Assembly (NCBI GenBank): GCA_903231505.1
Contig: CAFBRK010000252.1
Span: 1-64,000, forward strand
Source of the DNA: Olavius algarvensis associated proteobacterium Delta 3
GTDB taxonomy: Bacteria > Desulfobacterota > Desulfobacteria > Desulfobacterales > CAFBRK01
DNA length: 64,000 nt
Direction: 5' to 3'
How positions within the stretch are numbered: position 1 is the first letter of the stretch. More notes on this DNA, generated by a model, which was given only the letters and a program-made list of their open reading frames with translations, was not told the DNA's origin and did not search any database. The stretch is not shown here.

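Overview
The window holds two giant genes in tandem on the + strand and almost nothing else. It suggests a GC-rich Gram-negative bacterium. The evidence is an OmpA-type peptidoglycan-binding domain, an N-terminal LEPR-XLL motif, RTX calcium-binding repeats and CRP/FNR-type operators. A Desulfobacterota-like host is my best guess, but nothing here proves it. No RNA gene, transposase, CRISPR array or housekeeping gene is visible.

Region 1 (1-11737) is the 3' part of giant gene A; its start lies before the window. The deduced protein runs: CARDB-like end, Ig/cadherin-like domain, five FG-GAP repeats with an exact 171-bp period, PKD domains, two 'GxGP' modules, an RTX block, a PKD array, and a long beta-helix ending in four super-repeats. 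The frame breaks once, at about 2570, inside a PKD domain. A 117-bp direct repeat flanks the break. Deletion between its copies would remove 607 bp (3n+1) and restore one frame.

Region 2 (11738-12657) is the only real intergenic space. It has a GC-rich palindromic block, a perfect 31-bp inverted repeat, two CRP-like sites 33 bp apart, a TTGACA -35 element and an AGGAGG ribosome binding site.

Region 3 (12658-64000) is one reading frame, gene B. It starts at GTG and has no stop before the window ends: at least 17,114 codons, which I read through line by line. Order: LEPR-XLL motif; unique N-terminal region; two Asp-box beta-propellers, the first split by an OmpA-like domain; a mixed beta/helical region with flagellin-hook-IN-like modules; a large RTX block; PPC domains; LamG and PA14 domains alternating with FG-GAP repeats; a roughly 14-kb array of about 30 beta-repeats interrupted twice by FG-GAP propellers; four Ig-like modules; and more hook-IN-like modules at the edge.

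Both genes look like secreted or cell-surface proteins for calcium-stabilised adhesion, probably type I secreted. Gene B may also be tethered to peptidoglycan through its OmpA domain. Function is inferred from domains only.
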